Origin: Hsuehochloa calcarea | Lineage: Eukaryota; Streptophyta; Magnoliopsida; Poales; Poaceae | DNA: 64,000 nt | Reading direction: 5' to 3' | Assembly: GCA_036346395.1 (NCBI GenBank) | Contig: CM070602.1 | Location: 15,385,098-15,449,097 of the forward strand | Part shown: positions 11,621 through 24,508 of the stretch, piece after piece | Numbering within the stretch: the first letter of the stretch is position 1 | Layout of the letters: every line of letters begins with the position of its first letter | Position numbers and translations under genes: made by a program | Notes under the pieces: model-generated | Databases searched by the model: none | The model's input: the letters and a program-made list of their open reading frames with translations, nothing else | Told to the model about the DNA's origin: nothing

Positions 11621-14600
11621 ATGGCGAGCACCGCGCCGCCACCGCAGGACGCGGAGCCGCCCGAGTGCCCGGTGTGCCTCTCCCCCTTCGACGCCGCCTC
11701 CACCGTGCCGCGTGTCCTCCCGTGCGGCCACTCCCTCTGCGCCGCCTGCATCTCCTTCCTCCCGCCCGCCGCCGCCTCCGCGTCGGCCGCCGCCTCCCTC
11801 CGCTGCCCGCTCTGCTCCCAGTGCGTTCCCTTCTCCCGCGCCCTCGGCCCCTCCTCCCTCCCCAAAAACCTCGCCCTCCTCTCCCTCCTCCCATCCCTCC
11901 CCAATCCCTCCCCAGATCGCACCCCCGCCGCCGCCATGCCTCCCCTCACTCTCCCACTCCACGCGACCCACTCCCGCCTCCTCGCCCGCCTCCGCCACGC
12001 TGTGCTCCCCGAGTCCGCCTCTCCGCTCCACTCTGCGCCGCCGCCTGGCCCCACTCCCGCCCGCCTCGCGCTCGGGTCCCTCGCCTCCGACCTCGGCGCC
12101 CCCTGGTTCTGCGCGCGGGGCCACCTCGTCAGCCTCCTCCCGGTCGAAGTTCCCGCCGGTGGGGCGCCGAAGCTGGAGGCCGCGTTCTACCGGCCCAGCC
12201 ACGCAGCGCGGGTGGTCGCTGCGATTGACGCGCTGAGCGGCGCGGCGAGGGAGGAGACGATCGATTTGGTGGCCGCCTCGGCGCGATTGGCGCGGCGGGT
12301 GTGCAGGGTTTACGGGGCCTGGATGGGCCCCGAGGGGCCGCCGCTGTGGCTGGTCTCCGAACGGCATCAGCGCGGCGTTTCCTGCTTGTTGCAGGAGAGG
12401 AGCGACGGTGAGGAAATGGTTGCTCGGATCGGAGTTGTTGGAATGGAGGTGTGCGAAGCGCTCGTGGGATTGCACGGCGAGGGGCAAGTGCTGGGGTGCC
12501 TCGGGCTGGACTGCCTCTGCCTTGATCGCTTTGGGCACTGCCTGCTCGACTTGAATCAGGCTTTGGCCTTGTGCCGTGGAGTCCGGGCAGGGGTTTGCTC
12601 GTCCAAGGCTGTAGCTTTCATTGCTCCCGAGGTGACGGCAGTGCTGCGTGATAAGCTGCGGATGAAGGATCCTGATTTCAGTGGCTTGGTAGGGCGTAGT
12701 TCAGATGCTTGGTTGCTGGGTTGCATATTGCTGGCGCTTGTTACCGGAGATAAGCAGCTCGCAGCAGGATGGAGTGCTGATGGATCATATGATGATTGGA
12801 AGAAGGAAGTACTTACGAGGCTTGACACTTTATTGGTTGGTACGCAGCTGAAACCATTGGCTGCTATTACAGCGTCATGCTTGAGCTATGATCCGGAATG
12901 CCGTCCAGAGATTGTTGATGTTTGGAAATGTATTAGAGGCTCATTGATGAAATATGGTGATGATGCTTTGACTCCTGATGATGATCTTGGAGCTCAGAAG
13001 AGTTTTAGGTGTTTGCTCCTTGGGGAGTTGTCCTCAATGTTCTCTGACTCTGGTGCTGTTGAGTCAGATGGAAAAAGTTCAACTCTGGATGATGGAAGCA
13101 ATGGTGGTTGCATAAGCAATGAGGGGGTTCGTACAGAAGGAATCAATGAGCCACAATATGATGGATTGTTCAAGTCTTCAACTTTGCTTGCTCACCGTGA
13201 TTGTGTCACAGGATTAGCCATTGGAGGTATAAGCTCAACACTGCCAATGTGCTATATTACATCATGCACTGTTTCATTATTGGAGGCGTATCTAGTGCAA
13301 ACCAGTAGTTAGGTACAATCATGCAAGCCATTTTGATTCGGGAACCAAAGCAATATGAAAAATTCTGAAAAGAAATGATGATGTTGTCTATGTAGTGTTT
13401 TAGCACCCTTAAAATTTCATTTCAAATGCAACATGTGTTATAAGAAAGAAAAAAAAACAGAGGTGAGTTTGCTGAATAGTAACTTTTGTTTTTGTCTTGT
13501 TCCTTTTCCTGTTAATTTGTCATTTGTCAGAAGTTTCTCATTTTCATCACTTTCAACATAGATTGGATTTGAACTTGAAACTTCATGCAAAGGTAAATGA
13601 AATTGAGAAGTACATCTACAATACTTTTTTAAAAAAATCTTTCATGTTAATTTATGCCCAAACCAAAATGGTTTGCATGATTGCACCTAATTATTAGTTC
13701 GCACTTCACAGTTTGCACTAGATATCTCACTTAATTGTTTGGCTTCTTAACTTCCTAGAGTTTCACAATGTTTTCATCTGTTGTGTTATGTTATTTGATT
13801 TCTTTCCATGTGGCCATGGCACATCTTACCATTCTAGATCTTTCTTACGCCCTTAACAAGAAAAATGCTCAATAATTTTCTGTTGATAAATCTTTATTGT
13901 ATTGCAGGGGGCTTTTTGTTTAGCTCTTCTTACGATAAAACAATCAATGTATGGTCACTGCAGGTATAAAACTGTTAGTGTACCCTCTTCTCTTGATAAT
14001 CTTTTAACTGTGTGAGTATCATTCTTGAAGTAAACAACATGCTTTTTTCTTCGTGAGAAATCACAGTAGCATACAACAAACACATCTGATATTATAGAAT
14101 ATCCTTTATAATCGCCTATCTTTAGTTTTTTCTATGGCTCATTTATTCTGACTTGTATTGGTTCTTGACTTATTTCTATAGGATTTCTCTCATGTACAGT
14201 GTTTGAAGGGCCATGAACACAAAATCACTGCAATAGTTGTTGTTGACAATGATAATCAGTCTCTTTGTATAAGTGGAGACAGCGGTAGCGGAATTTTTGT
14301 CTGGCGTGTTGATGCCTCTCTCAAGCAGGAACCTTTGAATAAATGGTATGAACATAATGATTGGCTCTATCGAGGTGTTCACTGTTTGGCTGTTTCTGGA
14401 ACCGGTTATCTTTACACTGGCAGTAGAGACAAATCTATTAAGGCCTGGTCTCTGGAGGTAAAGATGTGAAGCTGACTTGCTTTAATTAGTACCATATGGG
14501 GATTGAAACAGAGTGGGTGGGTGGGCGGGCTGTATTAAAAATGTAGACGTTGCAACTAAGGCTTGTACTGGATTTCGATTCCAAAATGTTTTGAACTTCT

Positions 14601-15910
14601 TTTATTGGACAATCAAGTGTTTTTCTGAATAACAAGTCTGTATGTTTTGGCATTTATATGATTGTTATTGGATCCATAAATCCATTTAGCTTAATTTAAG
14701 CATGTTATACAAAGTTAATTCACTATCCCCCTTTGGCAGGATTATTCACTTCGCTGCACTATGACGGGTCACAAATCAACTGTGTCGTGTCTTGCAGTTG
14801 CCAGTGGTATTCTTTACAGTGGAAGTTGGGATGGTTCTATTCGATCATGGTGGCTCACCGATCACAGTCCATTGTCTGTACTGGAAGATGATACATCAGG
14901 AACCATAGCCCCTGTGCTGTCAATTTCAACAGAAGTTAATTTTGTTGTTTCATCGTATGAAAATGGCTCTTTGAAGGTTTCCCTATATCTCAATAATGAA
15001 TCACGATATAGACTTGTGTTATATTTTATTCATCGCAATGGTTTTCAATGTAGTCTAAATCATCACACTTTTGTTTGTAAATCAGATCTGGAAGGACAAT
15101 GTCCTTGTTAAATCAGAGAAACTCCAAAATGGTGCTATTTATGCAGTTAAATTGAATGGCAAATGGCTCTATACTGGTGGATGGGATAAAGTCATAAATA
15201 TTCAGGTCAGTTTACTTGCTTTGTTGATACGAACTCTTCCAAAAGAGGGGGTCTAAACTTTTCAGAAATTCCCTTAAGGCTGCTCTATCGCTAACACATA
15301 TTCGGTACCTTGCATTTTCCTTTGGTTAACTCTTCTATAGGAGTTGTTGGATGATGAGTCCGAGGTGGAAATCAGAGATGTTGCTTCCATTGCTTGTGAT
15401 TCAATTATAACTTCAATATTGCATTGGGATGAAAGGCTGATAGTTGGACTTTCTAACAGGGAGATTAAGGTATATATAGTTCATCTTTTCTTATATATTC
15501 ATCCAGTATTTTCATTCCTTCTTGTTCTAGGCTCTAGCTTCTTGTTCTACCTTAACTCATATTTGGTTGTATCAGTTTATTTTATTGCATTGCTTATTAT
15601 GGAATCACCAATGCACCACAATTATTACTTGCACCATGCTACCACGTGTCCTCTGGGGAAACAATAACTTTTGCATTGCTCTCATCCAGAACCCCAGAGT
15701 TTGGTTTCTAGAAATGAATGGTAGTGATGATCTAAACATATTTTCCCTCAAAAGTCATCTTTCTATTTGGTGGTAATCTTGTGCCTGTTTTATGTTGTAT
15801 TTTTATCTGTTTCTGACTTCATGATACAAGAATGAAATGAACATTCTGCTACAAACCGCTAAAAGCTAATGCTTTTTATATTTCACCAGGTTTACTACAA
15901 GGGGTCTTAA
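11621..15910 (+). CDS. RING finger / kinase-like / WD40-repeat protein, putative E3 ubiquitin ligase
   Basis: Seven exons (11621-13226, 13908-13963, 14182-14457, 14740-14976, 15086-15205, 15341-15469, 15890-15910) join in frame to 814 residues ending in TAA. The ATG at 11621 is preferred for its GACGGCCATGGCG context and because translation then starts just before the RING. C3HC4 RING: C16, C19, C35, H37, C40, C43, C62, C65. Residues about 220-440 resemble a protein kinase fold: an APE-like FIAPEV, an alpha-F-like SSDAWLLGCILL and a late CRPE motif. The catalytic loop reads GLDCLCLD and the DFG site reads DLN, so it is probably a pseudokinase. From about 520 to the end there are roughly seven WD40 repeats (SYDKTINVWSL, SRDKSIKAWSL, SWDGSIRSW). 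Predicted role: the WD40 propeller recruits a substrate for RING-dependent ubiquitination. The substrate is unknown. Confidence 0.92.
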
Positions 15911-17301
15911 CTCTAAATCAGGATTCATTAATCATTTATTACCCCATCGCCCGGTATGTACTGTGAATAGCTAGCTCACTGTACAGTGAATGTGATAAAG
16001 AACGACTGATGGAGACAGAACATGCCATCCTTGTGATAAACTATGATACACTGTATAGTAAAGTTTGAAAGAAACTGCACGTTAGGGTTGTAACTTGAGC
16101 CAGGCATCCTTGAAAATATCAACAAGCTCATACCTTGGATCCAGAAACTTTTGTCCTCTGGACTACTACAATAGGCATCGTATTTTGTTCTTCAATCCCA
16201 TAGTACCCCATTGAACATTGCTGCTTTGTGAGAAGCTGCTAGCTGGAAGAATGCAGTGGAAAGGTTGTAGTGAATAGTGAATTAGCGATCTCTGCAGTAC
16301 CGTAGTTGTAGCTCTGTTATTATTATCCAATGTAATGGTTGTTCTGACAGATCAGTTTTGTAAAATAGTAACGCACAGAAAACAACACAGAAAAGGTCGA
16401 CTGAGATCCTCCACCATTGCGTTGCAACGATAGAGGTGAACAACCCCGTGACATTCCCAAGGCTCTGGCCATTCTATTGGAAAACACTATAGCTTAGCTG
16501 CTACATAACCAAAATCACTATAGTGATTTCGTACTGTAGCCGATTCATCTTAGGCATTATTTTTCGTTTGGATGGCTGAAAGAGAGAATGCCATGGTGCC
16601 ATTGCAATGTGGTGGTAGAGGATACGGATCCGGTTACATCATTACTCGAAGAAATAGTACCGATTCATCGTTTATGTAAGCTTTATGTAATGATCTGAAA
16701 TAGCTTTACAAGATTTATGTGCTTCGACAAATCAGGGAAGCTGCGGGCCACGAGCCCCTCTTTTGCACTGCAAGCGTACTGCCTTGACAAAGCTTTGGAT
16801 ACCTACTTTCTGAACTGCCTAGTTTCAATAGGACAAGTGAATCGTACGTTTGCAGCCAAACTTATCCATATAGTTCACTATTTTACCATCTAAAATGCTA
16901 CAGAAAAATCCTGTTCCGTATTGGCTTTGATATAGTCGTACCGTCTCGATACGGTCGATGCTAAGCATACCGGTTTCAATATCAAACAATACTGGTGGAA
17001 TTGATAATACCGTCTATTAAACTCGTTGAACTATACGTTATATTGATCTTACTACTATGCATTTGAAGTAATATTATATATAAAATTTGGTGTGCATATA
17101 ATTAGACATATATGTACTTATAAATATATATATTATTATATTAAACTTTAGAACAGTACACCGATATGGGACGGTACCGGAATGCATCATTCGAAAAGGC
17201 CAACCAGTATGATTGTAAGGACCTGGAGAAACACTCCCAGATCCTCTGTGCATTCTGAACTAGTCCCATGATCTGTGGCTAATTCACACAGTAAATAAAA
17301 A
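15911..17301. other. 3' UTR of the RING-WD40 gene and intergenic DNA
   Basis: The first 400 bases or so read like a 3' UTR. About 16,905-17,200 holds a diverged repeat-like stretch with GTACCG/CGGTAC motifs on both strands around an AT-rich centre (possible small inverted-repeat element, ends not resolved). No gene is visible. Confidence 0.4.
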
Positions 17302-20300
17302 TGGTAACATCCATAAATCGCACAACTATATTAATAAATATCAGAGTTTATTACAAGAGACTTACGAACCAAAAATAAAGAACACAACGGAAGATGAAGA
17401 AGTAGTAGAGCCCAGTTAATCTATCACAGATAATAAACTATGGTAGCAGCCTAGTCGTCGAGATCCACATCGGTGGTGAAGTTCTTTTCTTCTGAATAAC
17501 ATTTTATTAAGCAAGGTGAGTACAAATGAATGTACTCCGCAAGTTACAGCCAATAATAGATTATAATGCATGAAGGTATAACAAATGATGGTTTATAGTG
17601 TTGATTTTGCATAAAGCCATATTTTCTTCAAATATGTGTACTAAGTTCCAAAGCAGTTATTCTATAACTAAAATCCATTTTCTAAATTCTCAAGTTTTAT
17701 AATATGATAACCTCCATATATTTCTGGTGAAGGATAACCTCCTATCACATGGGTACCCACCCAATTTTCCACAAGGATTAACCATCCTAAAAACATTTGT
17801 TAAATTCATTTAAAAACAAAACCAAAGTTTAACTTTGAGTGGCTTTGCACAGCATGTCCATGACCGTGGACATGGCTATTCGAATAGTTTTACACTCTGC
17901 AGAGGTTGTACAACTTTACCCACAAGAGATAATCATCTTATAATGTATATCTGACACACTTTCATAGGTGTGCGACTAAGTAATTATCACAAGGCCTTTA
18001 CAACATCCCAATGTAGTCACGCCCGTTAAGGTTTCGCTTCCTTTGGACTCAACGCCGAATTTAAGCCCCCTTTTGTGCCATGTGGTAATACATAAAAGGT
18101 AGGTCATTAAGACACCCACGCATCAGATGACACAACTACAATGGAACGTTGCAAATTAGTAAGCCAAATCATACCCACTTCAGACTTGTGGTAGTACGAT
18201 GTGGCTTTGCAAGATGCGGCTCGAAGACCGATTCTTAACTGACTTGTGCGACTTCCAATAAAACCCTGTGCCTCAATCCATTCCCGAATTGAGCCCGTGC
18301 ATAAACCTGCACCCACCAACCATCCATTTCGCCCAAGTAGAAACAACTTTTCCTTTTATTTCAGTTTTCAAAACATTTGTAAATTTCCATGACAAACCAA
18401 TGTCATGGATACAATTTTAAACAACATTTGATTTTTAACTGTAAATTCCCAAATTAAATATTTCGGTCTAAGCATTGTAAGCATAATTTTTCCAACATGT
18501 TCTAGTCATACTAATGTACCAACCAGATTTTAACTATGGTATCAAGGAATGACTAATTCAATTGCAAATTTTGGCCATACAAAGATATTGGGAATAACTA
18601 TGATTTAAAACAAGAATTTAAATAACATAATATAAATAAGCATGCAATAATAGTTTAAAATAGAATTTAAATAATTTAAAATAATGTGATTCAAATATGA
18701 TCAAATGATGTAACTTGCCTTGCTCACTTAGTTGTTTTTTTGAAACAGCGTCGAAATCCGACTTTGCGAAGTCGTTGAAATCTACACGCGAAAATAAGCC
18801 AAATCAAACAAGATTCAAATAAAATCCAAATTAAATAAGGGAGAACGAGCGTCCGGAAGGCTGAAAACACATGAAATGATGAAATTGAGAATTTCAGATT
18901 TTAAGGAATTATTCTCTAAAGGAAAAAAATTGAGTCATGTTGATATCAGCGCAAGAAATGGTTTTCCGACCGAATTATTTTCCTACTGGAAAAGCGAAAA
19001 TGCCACGCCAGCAGTCACGTGGATTGCCACGTAGGCAAATGCGCTGACATGGACGTGACATGGCGCAACATGGCTGTGCCACATCAACACAGAAATGGCG
19101 GCGTGCACAGACCGAGGGTCGCCAGCGATTGGTGACGTTCCGGTGGCCGGCGAGGGTCGCGCTAGGAAGAGGAGAGCAAGGGGAGTCCAAGGCTCACCAT
19201 GGTGGCAATTAGCTGGCCAAGGATCGCCGACGGTGAGGCGATGTGCGGGTGAAGGCGGCGACGGCTTCTCGGTGAGTGTCCGACGAAGATCGAGGAGGCA
19301 CAGGATAGAACACGGCGAAGCGGGGCTAGGGGTGGTGACGGTGGCAACAGGGGACCATCGACGGCGGCGGCTTCTCGGTGAGTGTCCGGCGAAGATCGAG
19401 GAGGCACAGGATAGAACACGGCGAGGCGGGGCTAGGGGTGGTGACGGTGGCAACAGGGGACCATCGACGGCGGCGCAATCGTCGGAGAAAGGAGGTGCGC
19501 CGAGAGACTTCAATGGCGAAAAGTGGCGAAAATAGAGGAAGAGGAAGGCGAGAGTAGGGGAATGGAAATAGGAGGAGGAGGAGGGGGCGCAAGATGATGC
19601 GTCTAGGGTGACGAGAGACCCACTGGAGTGGTGGTTCGGCGTTGAGGCAGCGCGGCAGGCGCCGAAGAAGAAAGCAAAAGAGAAAGGTGGTGCGGCTCCG
19701 GGCGAGGAAGAGAGAAAGTGGGAGGAGGGGAAAGGAAGGAGGAGAAGGGAACTCTTTGCTGTGTTTAAATAGAGGGGAGGGGAGGTGAGCGGCGTGGGAC
19801 GGGCGGTGAGCGGCGCCGGACAAAGGAGGTGGCGCGGGATGGCGGTGAGCGGCCCGGCAGGCGCGGTTCGGCGACGCGGCGCTCAGCAGGCGAGGTGGCG
19901 TGCGGGGAGGTGAAGGCGTGGTGCACAGGCGAGTGCAGTGAGGCAGTGTGGCAGCAGCCTGAGCTGCGATGCGCTCGCGGAAGAAGGCAGGAGGGAGAGG
20001 GAGATTGCCAGGTAGGGCCCATGGGCAGTGAGAGAGGAAGAGAGAGGGGGAGAGGTGGCATGGGCCGAGCGAAGGGGAGAGAAAAGGCCAAGGAATGAGT
20101 TTCGCCCCAAGTCAATTTCTGGATTTTCGATGCTTTAGCCATTTCAGAAAAAGAGCTAATTCCTTTAGGATTTTAGAAAAAATACAAAAAATTTCTGAAA
20201 CATTTTGGATTTTAAAAATATTTCTAACTTAACATTGGTATTTAATTTTGTAAATAAATTATTTTTATTTTAAAATAAAATATGATTTTTTTAAATTCGG

Positions 20301-20371
20301 AAAATTTAGAAAACCCAAGAAAATAATTAAATTTAGGAATTAAATTAGAAATAAAAATTTAAGATGTTACA
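17302..20371 (-). mobile_element. About 3.1-kb solo-LTR-like unit, minus orientation
   Basis: Read on the minus strand the unit starts TGTAACATCTTAAA at 20371; its other end on the plus strand reads TGGTAACATCCATAAA at 17302. This gives imperfect inverted ends of the TGTAACATC type seen in very long LTRs of grass Ty3/gypsy elements. Inside, on the minus strand, CTATTTAAACACAGC (about 19,763-19,777) is a likely TATA region, preceded by a GC-rich stretch with CACGTGGC/GACATGGC motifs. No gag-pol is present. The flanks (AAAAA at 17297-17301 and GTGAC at 20372-20376) do not form a duplication, so the left end may be wrong or rearranged. ORFs inside are shadows. Confidence 0.55.
19263..19474. repeat. 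106-bp tandem duplication inside the LTR-like unit
   Basis: Two adjacent copies (19263-19368, 19369-19474), beginning GGCTTCTCGGTGAGTGTCC, differ at only a few positions (for example CCGACGAAG versus CCGGCGAAG). The high identity indicates a recent duplication. It makes the GC-rich open frames here look repetitive. Confidence 0.9.
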
Positions 20372-20838
20372 GTGACATCCGGAATTTGTCAGGGAGCGGA
20401 TGAAGCATAACCTTGGGGAGTGCGCCACGCCACTCCAACTCCAACTCCAAAACCGTACATTTTGACGTCCTTTAACTATTAAAACTGGTCAAATCACTTT
20501 TTGGTTGGTTTTCGGTGACGGGGGGCATCCCGGTAATCTTGGATACGCTGATGCAGCATACAAATTAGCCCAATGTGATTACGTCAGCAAAGGATAACCA
20601 TATGATTACTTTACATTAAGATGTATGTGCAGTTGACTAGGAGATGATTTAGCGATGACGTGTCTAACAGGTGATGAGGTGAAAAGTGAAAACCATTGAT
20701 GAAACCAGCCGGTGGTGAAATGTGAATGTTTTCGAGAGAGAGTTAAGAGGGTGTTAAATACCCAATTCTATGGTTTGAGGTTTATTACAGAGCTACTGTG
20801 CTACATGATGTATAATAATTATTATGCATTGATTTGTG
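20372..20838. other. Intergenic spacer
   Basis: The spacer lies between the LTR-like unit and the TTF-hAT element. No coding signal, tandem repeat or element terminus was recognised. Confidence 0.4.
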
Positions 20839-23800
20839 CAGGGGCAGAACTAGAATGAAAATGACCGGGGTTCACCATTTTACTTTACATATAACAACAG
20901 ATATAATTTCAAAGCAATATGGTACTAAATAGTAACGTATCCAGCAACTTTTAACATCAATATGTCAATATAACCAATAGCAATGTACAATGATAAAGAA
21001 GTAGTGATCAAAATGCTTACCAACATAAAGAAACTCACTAATAATATTGTTAATTGTAGCAAAGTGAAGCAACTAAGGGCGAAATTATGGATAAAGATAG
21101 TCGACGTTGGCAAAATACATCATCCAACCTCAATGACCTATAAAAAGGAACAAAACGAATTAAAATTATCTAGTAAAAAAGTAGAATAGTCAAATGAAAC
21201 TTATGAAAGTAAATACAATACCTTTTACTTTTAGTATTTACGTTCTTTCAAGTTCATGAAACGATGAACCACAGCTTCATTGGTAACTTTCTTCATTTCT
21301 TCTTTCTCCACATAGCAAATTAGGCTATCACTCATGAAATCATCACTAATGCGATTGCGCAAATAATTTTTCACGATTCTCATGGCTGAAAAACATCTCT
21401 CAACTCGTGGCAAAGGCGACAGGCAATACTAGTACTAGCTTTAAAAGTCGATAAACCAAAGGATAGCAAAGATGTTTCCTTGTCTCCACCATTTTTTGAG
21501 AAAGTTGGCCAATAGTCTGTATGTTAGAGAATCTGTCATCTGCTCGCACATCAGCAATGTAAAGGCAAAGGTGATGGTTAAGGTCCCTCAATTCCCCAGA
21601 ATCAAAATCAATGGGATAAAGTTTAGCTATGCTCATCAAATTCTCCAAATTAAAATCATGAAATGAATCTCTTGGACTCAAAGCGGCCGACCAAACAAGC
21701 AAGTTAGAGGTTGTCTCGTTGAAGCGACTATCAAGCTCTTGAAGTAGCCAATCAAGAACATCATTAAAACAATCCACTTCATAATGATGCTTGTTGGTAA
21801 TTCCAGTTCTTTGTCGTTGCTTCTTTGGATTAACGTAAGTTTCTCCCATTTCCAACTTAGGAATACCATGTTTCTCACAAAAGGTATACACTTCACCTAA
21901 GACAGATTCCCACCCATCTCTTCTAAGCTCATCCAAATGCAACCTAGTTGATTTCACACATTTAATAGCATTCACAATGTCTTGATCCTTTCGTTGCAGT
22001 GCTAGTGACAAGGTGTTTGTGATTATCAAGATAGTCAACATGAGATGCAAATAAAAGACAAAATCAAATGACTGAAAGTACACTAGTAGACCCAATGCTT
22101 GATCTCTATTTGTTCTGTCCTTGTCTTCTTCTTCCACAAATTCTAACACTGTGACAACTGTTGGGAACAAGTCAACCAAACTCTTAAGAGTTTTATAATG
22201 AGAACTCCAACGAGTATCTCCGGGTCTTTGAAGACATTGCTCTTGATTTAATCTCGTCCCAGCTTTGAAGTAGCCCACAACCTAAAGCCTTGTGCACTTG
22301 TTCGTGATTGATATCTCGAACCATGTCCCTCCTCTTCGAAGATCCACCCACCACATTCAACAAGAGAGAAATCATACTAAAGAAATTACTAATGCCTTTA
22401 TGTTTTCTTACAACAGCCACAACTACTAATTGAAGTTGGTGAGCAAAACAATGGACATAATAAGCTGTGCTACTTTCTCTCATGATCAATGATTGCAAGC
22501 CATTGAACTCACCTCGCATATTGCTAGCACCATCATATCCTTGACCTCTAACTTGCTTCAAACTTAGCTTATATTCTGCAAATAGAGAATCAATAGAAGA
22601 CTTGAGGTAGGCAGAAGTTGTCTCTTTCACATGAACAAGACCAACAAAACTCTCCTTTATAATTCCACAACTATCAACATACCGCAAGACCACTGCCATT
22701 TGTTCTTTACAAGAGACATCTCTAGACTCATCAATAAGCAAGCAAAACACATCATGTCCAATTTCTTTGAGAATAGAATGCAATATGTCCTTTGCAAAAC
22801 AATGAGCAATCTCCTTCTGGATGGGAGGAGACACCATAAGACAATTACCTGCAGCCATTTTTACCCACCACCTTGCCTAAAGCTGGATCATGCTCTGCTA
22901 AGAACTCATAAAATTCCAAGAAGTTCCCTTTGTTGTAGGACTCCTTTGACTCATCATGGCCCCTGAAAGGCAATCCTTGCTTCAATAACACTCTAGCAAC
23001 GGCAATCGAGGCATTTAATCTAGTAAAATAAGCAATCTTCGAAGCTTCATTTTGTGTATGGATAGCAACATCAATGTGTTGTTCTCTTTTTAATAAATCA
23101 TCGCAATTTTTCAATGCTTGGTTGTGAACGCTATTCACACCACCTACATGCTCTTTTAGTCTAGCTTTTTTGTTCCAACCATTCCAACCATTTATAACAA
23201 ATGCCTCATATCCAGCTTCTTTCTTATTACGGTCCCTAAACAAGAAATAACAAAAACAATATGCCTTATCTTTGGACTCACTGTATTCAAGCCAACTCCC
23301 AAACTCGTCAAACCATTCAGAATTAAACCTTCTGTTTTTATCTCCAAACTGTGTACACGGAAAATCATAAGTACGAGGTTGACAAGGCCCATTATCCAAG
23401 TACTTTCTTCTTACTACATCTTTCTGATTAGGATGGTAGTAATCTATCATTTTTCTTTTGCCTGGATCAAATTGAATTTCCTCTTCCCAATTGATATTTT
23501 CTGTAGGTGAATTTCTAGCATTAGTAGTGCTATCAAGTACGCGCTTCGCTTCAAAAACTTTTCCATAAATTTACCTACAGGTAAATTTTGATTAACATGT
23601 TGTCAAATCAAATACCATGTTCAACAAGAAGTCAAGAACGATAAAGTAGATAGTGTCATGGTGAGATATGGTCATATGGCCGAGTGATAAAACAAAGCAC
23701 CACTCATTTCATCATTTGATTTCCAATTTTCCATGACCCATCTATCTGTAAGCCACCATGTGGCCGAGTGAATGAGTGATTAAACAACTAGGTGGTAGTT

Positions 23801-24508
23801 ACACACTTACTACACTGACTGGTACAGGATGTTTCATGCTCAGCTAGATACTACCGAAATACTATAGTGTATAAGTGTATTCATGTTCATTTGTATTGTA
23901 CGAATCGGTCAAGTAAAGTGCTAACAAGAAACAAATGTTAAGTACTTAAGTTGTTAACGGAGACATAGTAGAGAATCTAGAGATAAGAGAGCACGACATG
24001 AGATCTTGAGAAGATGAGCGGCCGAGCGGGAACTCACTTGGTGCCTAGTTGACGACGTAGGCAAGGCAGCGCCGGCGAAGTTGCAGGTCTGGAATCCGGG
24101 CGGGCGGGCGGGCGGCAGTAGCCAGAGCCCCAGATGATTAGATGACTAAGACTAAGATGAGTGGCCGAGTGGGGCGGCAGGCGGTGGCCGTGCATTTTTT
24201 TTCGCGTTCGCGTGGCTGTTCAGTTTCTCGCTCGCGTGGGCCAAGCGCCCAAGCCTCGTGCACGCAATCCACTGGGCGCTGGCGCAACGAACTCAAGGGC
24301 GCAAGCTGCTGGGCCGGCAGGCCGCTGGCGCAAGCGCGTGCGCGTCCGCGTGGGCATGGGCCGCCGGCGCGCTGGGCTAAAAGGAGACCCGTGCACGCTT
24401 TTTGCCATGGGGGGTGCACATGATATACATATATGCAGATTTCTACAAAAAAAAATTTTGGACCCGGTGTCCTGTGACACCGGGTAGGCCCATTGGGCTC
24501 CGCCCCTG
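20839..24508 (-). mobile_element. hAT-superfamily element with a TTF-zinc-finger transposase
   Basis: The left end reads CAGGGGCAGAAC and the right end, reverse complemented, reads CAGGGGCGGAGC (10 of 12 identical). Between them is a minus-strand TTF-type hAT transposase with about 0.9 kb of upstream non-coding DNA that becomes GC-rich near the right end. Flanking 8-mers (GATTTGTG and CATGTAAG) match at only 4 of 8 positions, so no convincing target duplication remains. The ends are therefore supported by the terminal repeats and the enclosed transposase only. Confidence 0.75.
21231..23566 (-). pseudogene. TTF-type zinc finger hAT transposase, nearly full length but frameshifted
   Basis: On the minus strand from an ATG at 23566 (MEKFLKRS) the sequence jumps frame near 23545. 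It continues with NINWEEEIQFDPGKRK and the TTF-type zinc finger region (YHPNQKDVVRRKYL, CQPRTYDFPCTQFG, AYCFCYFLFRD; about 23,250-23,450). Then follow a DUF4371-like RNase-H-fold region (LIDESRDVSCKEQMAVVLRY; QGYDGASNMRGEFNG; VHCFAHQLQLVVVAVV) and, after further frame changes near 22,850, 22,270 and 21,410, the C-terminal hAT dimerisation motif (VERCFSAMRIVKNYLRNRIS). Total length of about 770 residues is normal for this family. Long open segments separated by few lesions make this the best-preserved transposase in the window, but it is not intact as written. Confidence 0.88.

Noticed and set aside
11514..12538. Several long open frames on both strands over GC-rich exon 1 of the RING gene
   Set aside because: They are shadows created by high GC. 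Only the 11,621 frame gives RING, kinase-like and WD40 homology and splices onward.
19095..20142. Long Arg/Pro/Gly-rich open frames on both strands
   Set aside because: They lie in a GC-rich LTR region with a 106-bp tandem duplication. Composition is low-complexity and no domain is visible.
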